Under the pieces are notes generated by a model, which saw only the letters and a program-made list of their open reading frames with translations, was not told where the DNA came from and ran no database searches. A stretch of DNA of 10,090 nt from positions 1-10,090 of the forward strand of contig JAQUOC010000048.1 of NCBI GenBank assembly GCA_028717305.1. Direction: 5' to 3'. The position numbers and the translations under genes were made by a program. The stretch comes from Dehalococcoidales bacterium. GTDB lineage: Bacteria > Chloroflexota > Dehalococcoidia > Dehalococcoidales > UBA5760. Within the stretch, counting starts at the first letter, position 1; each line of letters starts with the position of its first letter. This document shows positions 7,064-10,090 of the stretch, piece after piece.

Positions 7064-7879
7064 CTATTCGTCTAATGGTTCGCTTTCTCCGGAGCTTGTA
7101 ATCTTTTCCTCCTCTGCCGAGCATCCGTCGACGGTACCGCTGGCGGCGATGTGTGCCAGAACGTCGGCAAAAGCGATACCCTTGGACCGTGCCCCTTTCA
7201 TACCGTGCCTGACCTTACTGGCAAGCACATTGCCCAGGTGCAGGGTGGCACTGGTTAGCTCTTCAGGTGATATCCAGCCCTTACCATACATAAAGCCGGT
7301 AACGTAAACCTTGGCGATGTTTTCCTGCAGCAACGCTGCGGTATGCTTGGTATTCCTGTGGCTGGTTTGAAATTCTACATACTCGATAGGCCATTCCTTC
7401 TTCAATTCATCAAGAAATTTATCACGTAGCTCAATCCAGCGCGGCAGGCCTCCCAAGCGCCACTGTCTGTTGTTTTCTTCGTAGTGTTCCCGGTTCGCCT
7501 CGGCGACCCGGTTGATCAAATCGCTGTCGACAGATTCCTCCGACTGGTATATGCGGACCTTCTCCGGGGGCCAGCTCTCCAGCGCCTGGGAGGCCCCCTC
7601 CAGAATACGGCACAGCTCCAGGGTCTCCTCAACCTTGAATTCCCAACCACCCGGCTGATACCTCTTGACATTCTTGGTACCGTCCGCTTCTTTGACAAAG
7701 ACGAGCTTTGTCATTATTCTGCTCCCGGCGGTATACTGCAGTTCGCCACCGAAGAGGGTCTTCTTTTGCACGTGGAGACCGCGGGCGGTGGTCAGGGAAC
7801 GGTCCCCCAGTGAGAGACGGTCTTTGATGGTGGCGATTTCCTCAATACTGTCCAGCAGGTGTTGCGAAGGGTAGTCCAT
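7064..7879 (-). CDS. Hypothetical protein between topA and xerC
   Basis: I do not recognise this 271-residue protein. It is very likely a real gene: the ATG is 2 bases after the topA stop, a strong GGAGGA ribosome site lies 6 bases upstream (7891-7886), and the frame fills the space up to xerC. The product looks soluble and charged, with no signal peptide or membrane helix. The N-terminal part (about 25-85) looks beta-rich, with a Gly-rich stretch TLFGGELQYTAGSR and a later RYQPGGWEF. Residues 83-101 and 115-165 look helical, with Trp/Arg/Glu-rich segments (NNRQWRLGGLPRWIELRDKF). Residues 180-250 are more hydrophobic and helical and may be a second domain (KGWISPEELTSATLHLGNVL). A low-complexity acidic tail ends the chain. 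Context hints at DNA or chromosome maintenance, but that is guilt by association only. In the Firmicutes cluster trmFO occupies this slot; this protein has none of its FAD-binding motifs. Confidence 0.85.
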   Translation of the reverse strand: MDYPSQHLLDSIEEIATIKDRLSLGDRSLTTARGLHVQKKTLFGGELQYTAGSRIMTKLVFVKEADGTKNVKRYQPGGWEFKVEETLELCRILEGASQALESWPPEKVRIYQSEESVDSDLINRVAEANREHYEENNRQWRLGGLPRWIELRDKFLDELKKEWPIEYVEFQTSHRNTKHTAALLQENIAKVYVTGFMYGKGWISPEELTSATLHLGNVLASKVRHGMKGARSKGIAFADVLAHIAASGTVDGCSAEEEKITSSGESEPLDE

Positions 7880-7881
7880 AG

Positions 7882-9999
7882 TTACTCCTCCAGCTTGCCT
7901 TTATAGTCGCACTTGGTACACTTTGTCTGCTTACGCCGGTACAGTGTCAGCAGTCCGCCGCATTTGGGGCAGGGGTGGGGAATAGGTCTGGCATTGATGG
8001 CAAAGTCACACTCGGGCCAGCGGTTGCAGCCGTAGAAGGTGCGCTTCTTCTTGTTTATCTTCTCGACTATGCTGCCGGTGCAGCCCGGTTGCGGGCAATT
8101 TACGCCGGTCTTGATTTCATACGACCTGGTGTATTTACACTCGGGATAACCGCTACAGGAGAGAAACTTACCGTAGCGTCCGTACTTGACCACCAGCGGC
8201 TTGCCGCAGCGGGGACAGGTCTCTTCAGTCTGTTCGTCAACTATCTTCACCTTTTCCATTAGCGCGGCGGCACTCTTTAGACTCGTATCGAAGGGGCCGT
8301 AGAAGTCATTCAGGACATCCACCCACCCCCGCTTCCTGTTGCCTATCTCGTCCAGCTCCTCCTCCATACGGGCGGTGAACTCAACGTTAATGATGCTGGC
8401 AAAGTGCCGAGTAAGCTGGTCATTGACTATGCTTCCAAGCTCGGTCGGCTGAAGACTGCCCTTGGTCTTATTGATATATTCGCGATCAAGAATGGTGGAA
8501 AGTATGGTGGCATAGGTGCTGGGCCGCCCGATGCCGTTCTGCTCCAGCACCTTGATCAGAGAGGCTTCGGTGAAACGGGGTGGGGGTTGGGTAAAGCGTT
8601 GCTCAGGGAAAAGATCGATAAGCGTAAGCTTGTCACCTCTTTCCAGATGGGGAAGCAGCGGGCTTTTCTTTGCTTCTTCGCCTTCGTCTTCATCTTCATC
8701 CTTACCGGCGATATAGAGGGACATAAAACCGGGAAACTTGATAACCGAGCTTGAAGCCTTAAGGATATATTTGCCGCTGTCGTAGGGTCGTATTGCTTCA
8801 ATCTCAATGCTAGTGTTATCAAATATGGCGTCCGACATCTGGCTGGCTAGCATCCTCTGCCAGATAAGCTGATAGAGCTTGAGTTGCATCTTATTGAGAT
8901 ACGGCTGAAGCAGAGATGGTTCTCGCCCGATCCGGGTCGGGCGGATGGCTTCGTGAGCCTCCTGGGCCCCCTTTACCGCTTTGGTGAAGGAACGGGCGTG
9001 TGCCGGAACGAACTCGGGCCCATACCTGGAGTTGATGAACTCTCTGGCTTCGACTACTGCGGAGCGGGCAACTCTGGTGGAGTCGGTACGCATATAGGTG
9101 ATCAGCCCTACGCTGCCCTCACTACCTACTGCCAGGCCTTCGTAGAGCTGTTGCGCGATGGACATGGTCTGCTTGGCACTGAAGCGGAATCTGCGCCATG
9201 CTTCCTGCTGCAGTGTGCTGGTGATAAACGGGGGGGCGGGTCGGCGGGACACCTTTTTTGTCCTCACCCCTCCCACCCGATATCTGGCTTCTCTGAGTTC
9301 GTCACAGATACAATCCGCTTCCTTAAGGTTGTGAATTTCCAGTCTGATTCCGTCACCGAGACCGACCAGACTGGCCCGCACGGTCGCATCGACCGGTGTT
9401 TCCGTAGCCAGTTCCGCCTCGATAGTCCAGTATTCCTGCGGGGTGAATTTGTCGATCTCACGCTCCCGCTCGACAATGATCCGTAGCGCCACTGATTGCA
9501 CTCTGCCGGCGGAGAGTCCACGCCTTACCTTTTTCCAGAGGAGCGGACTTATTTTGTAGCCGACCAGCCGGTCCATAATACGTCGTGCCTGCTGGGCATT
9601 GACCAGTTCCAGGTCTATCGATCGCGGCTGTTTGAAGGCATGTCTGATGGCTTCCTCGGTTATTTCATGAAAAACGACGCGGTGGTATGGTTTACGATCT
9701 GACCTGGTTACCTCAGACAGGTGCCAGGCGATAGCTTCTCCCTCGCGGTCGGGGTCAGTGGCCAGGTATACCGCAGCTGCCGTTTTCGCCGCCTCTTTAA
9801 GCTCCTTCACCAGCTTGCTCTTGGTCCGGGGCACTACATATTTCGGGGCGAAGCTGTTTTCTATGTCCACTCCTATTGCGCCCTTAGGCAAATCTCTGAC
9901 ATGGCCCATCGATGCCTTCAGGTTGTATTCTTTGCCCAGAATTCTACTCAGTGTTTTTGCTTTGGCCGGTGATTCCACGATAACCAGATTCTTTTTCAT
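7882..9999 (-). CDS. topA: DNA topoisomerase I (type IA)
   Basis: TopA relaxes negative supercoils by passing one strand through a transient break held by a 5'-phosphotyrosine link. The 705 residues begin with a Toprim domain: Glu9 in IVESPAKAKT, and Asp82, Asp84 and Glu86 in the metal-binding DPDREGEAI. RGLSAGRVQSVALR (160-173) follows. The nucleophile is Tyr302 in GLITYMRTDST, with Arg304 next to it. A Glu/Asp-rich loop lies at 434-442, a variable region in this family. FTEASLIKVLEQNGIGRPSTYA (477-498) is a further hallmark. The C-terminus carries three four-Cys zinc ribbons: Cys595/598/615/621, Cys635/640/658/664 and Cys677/680/694/697, which bind single-stranded DNA. The ATG is preceded by a modest AGGTG (10006-10002) overlapping the stop of the upstream frame. 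It is the first complete gene of the - strand block. Confidence 0.99.
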   Translation of the reverse strand: MKKNLVIVESPAKAKTLSRILGKEYNLKASMGHVRDLPKGAIGVDIENSFAPKYVVPRTKSKLVKELKEAAKTAAAVYLATDPDREGEAIAWHLSEVTRSDRKPYHRVVFHEITEEAIRHAFKQPRSIDLELVNAQQARRIMDRLVGYKISPLLWKKVRRGLSAGRVQSVALRIIVEREREIDKFTPQEYWTIEAELATETPVDATVRASLVGLGDGIRLEIHNLKEADCICDELREARYRVGGVRTKKVSRRPAPPFITSTLQQEAWRRFRFSAKQTMSIAQQLYEGLAVGSEGSVGLITYMRTDSTRVARSAVVEAREFINSRYGPEFVPAHARSFTKAVKGAQEAHEAIRPTRIGREPSLLQPYLNKMQLKLYQLIWQRMLASQMSDAIFDNTSIEIEAIRPYDSGKYILKASSSVIKFPGFMSLYIAGKDEDEDEGEEAKKSPLLPHLERGDKLTLIDLFPEQRFTQPPPRFTEASLIKVLEQNGIGRPSTYATILSTILDREYINKTKGSLQPTELGSIVNDQLTRHFASIINVEFTARMEEELDEIGNRKRGWVDVLNDFYGPFDTSLKSAAALMEKVKIVDEQTEETCPRCGKPLVVKYGRYGKFLSCSGYPECKYTRSYEIKTGVNCPQPGCTGSIVEKINKKKRTFYGCNRWPECDFAINARPIPHPCPKCGGLLTLYRRKQTKCTKCDYKGKLEE

Positions 10000-10004
10000 A
10001 ACAC

Positions 10005-10090
10005 CTATTCCACTCTCACCCGATATTCCACCCCGGCTTCTCGAGCCAGGACAAAACTCATTGTTCCCATCTGCTCCACCATTCCTTTAA
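10005..10090 (-). CDS. C-terminal tail of an unidentified gene upstream of topA (partial)
   Basis: A - strand frame enters from the right edge and gives 27 residues ending MSFVLAREAGVEYRVRVE, with a TAG stop (10007-10005) 5 bases before the topA ATG. The tight spacing and the topA ribosome site lying over its end fit an operon partner. The fragment is too short to name. dprA often precedes topA in other bacteria, but I do not see a DprA-like ending. It could be a chance open frame, since 27 codons without a stop is weak evidence. Confidence 0.5.
   Translation of the reverse strand, partial: KGMVEQMGTMSFVLAREAGVEYRVRVE

Noticed and set aside
8674..8703. TTC-rich near-repeat in topA that could look like a microsatellite or an insertion
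   Set aside because: It encodes the acidic loop at residues 433-442, a variable Asp/Glu-rich stretch common in bacterial TopA, in frame and without disruption.
8884..9486. 200-codon + strand open frame antisense to topA
   Set aside because: It lies entirely opposite well-conserved topA sequence, has no motif and no ribosome site of note. It is a by-product of topA codon use.

Overview
This is an ordinary bacterial chromosomal window of about 53% GC by eye, packed with housekeeping genes. Two gene blocks face each other and meet at about 3.8 kb. The left block, on the + strand, is aspS-tig-clpP. The right block, on the - strand and read from right to left, is an unidentified gene tail, topA, a conserved-looking hypothetical gene, xerC, an M24 Xaa-Pro peptidase gene, efp and a PHP-domain gene. 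I see no rRNA, tRNA, CRISPR array, insertion sequence, prophage or riboswitch.

The best taxonomic guess is a Chloroflexota bacterium of the Dehalococcoidia type. This rests on general protein resemblance, above all the unusual EF-P loop with KMKR in place of the usual PGKG, and on the gene neighbourhood. It is inference and no search was run. The topA...xer order recalls the Firmicutes dprA-topA-trmFO-xerC cluster, with an unidentified gene where trmFO would sit. The M24 peptidase-efp adjacency is also seen in Bacillus (yqhT-efp).

Left block (37-3787): an aspartyl-tRNA synthetase starting at TTG overlaps trigger factor by 4 bases (ATGA), and trigger factor overlaps ClpP by 4 bases (ATGA). 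The three are therefore almost certainly one translationally coupled operon linking tRNA charging, folding of nascent chains and proteolysis. A clpX gene, the usual follower of tig-clpP, is absent here.

Convergence (3788-3854): a 67-base gap holds one weak hairpin that may terminate one or both blocks.

Right block (10090 down to 3855): spacings are 5, 2 and 16 bases, then an overlap of 17 bases, then 1 and 2 bases, so this looks like a single long transcript. It joins DNA topology and chromosome-dimer resolution (TopA, Xer) with proline-related protein metabolism (Xaa-Pro peptidase, EF-P) and a predicted metal-dependent phosphoesterase. Its promoter must lie to the right of the window.

No exciting new system is evident. 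The items most worth a second look are the atypical EF-P tip loop, the unrecognised 271-residue protein between topA and xerC, the signs that the AspRS is non-discriminating, and a perfect 13-bp inverted repeat inside xerC.
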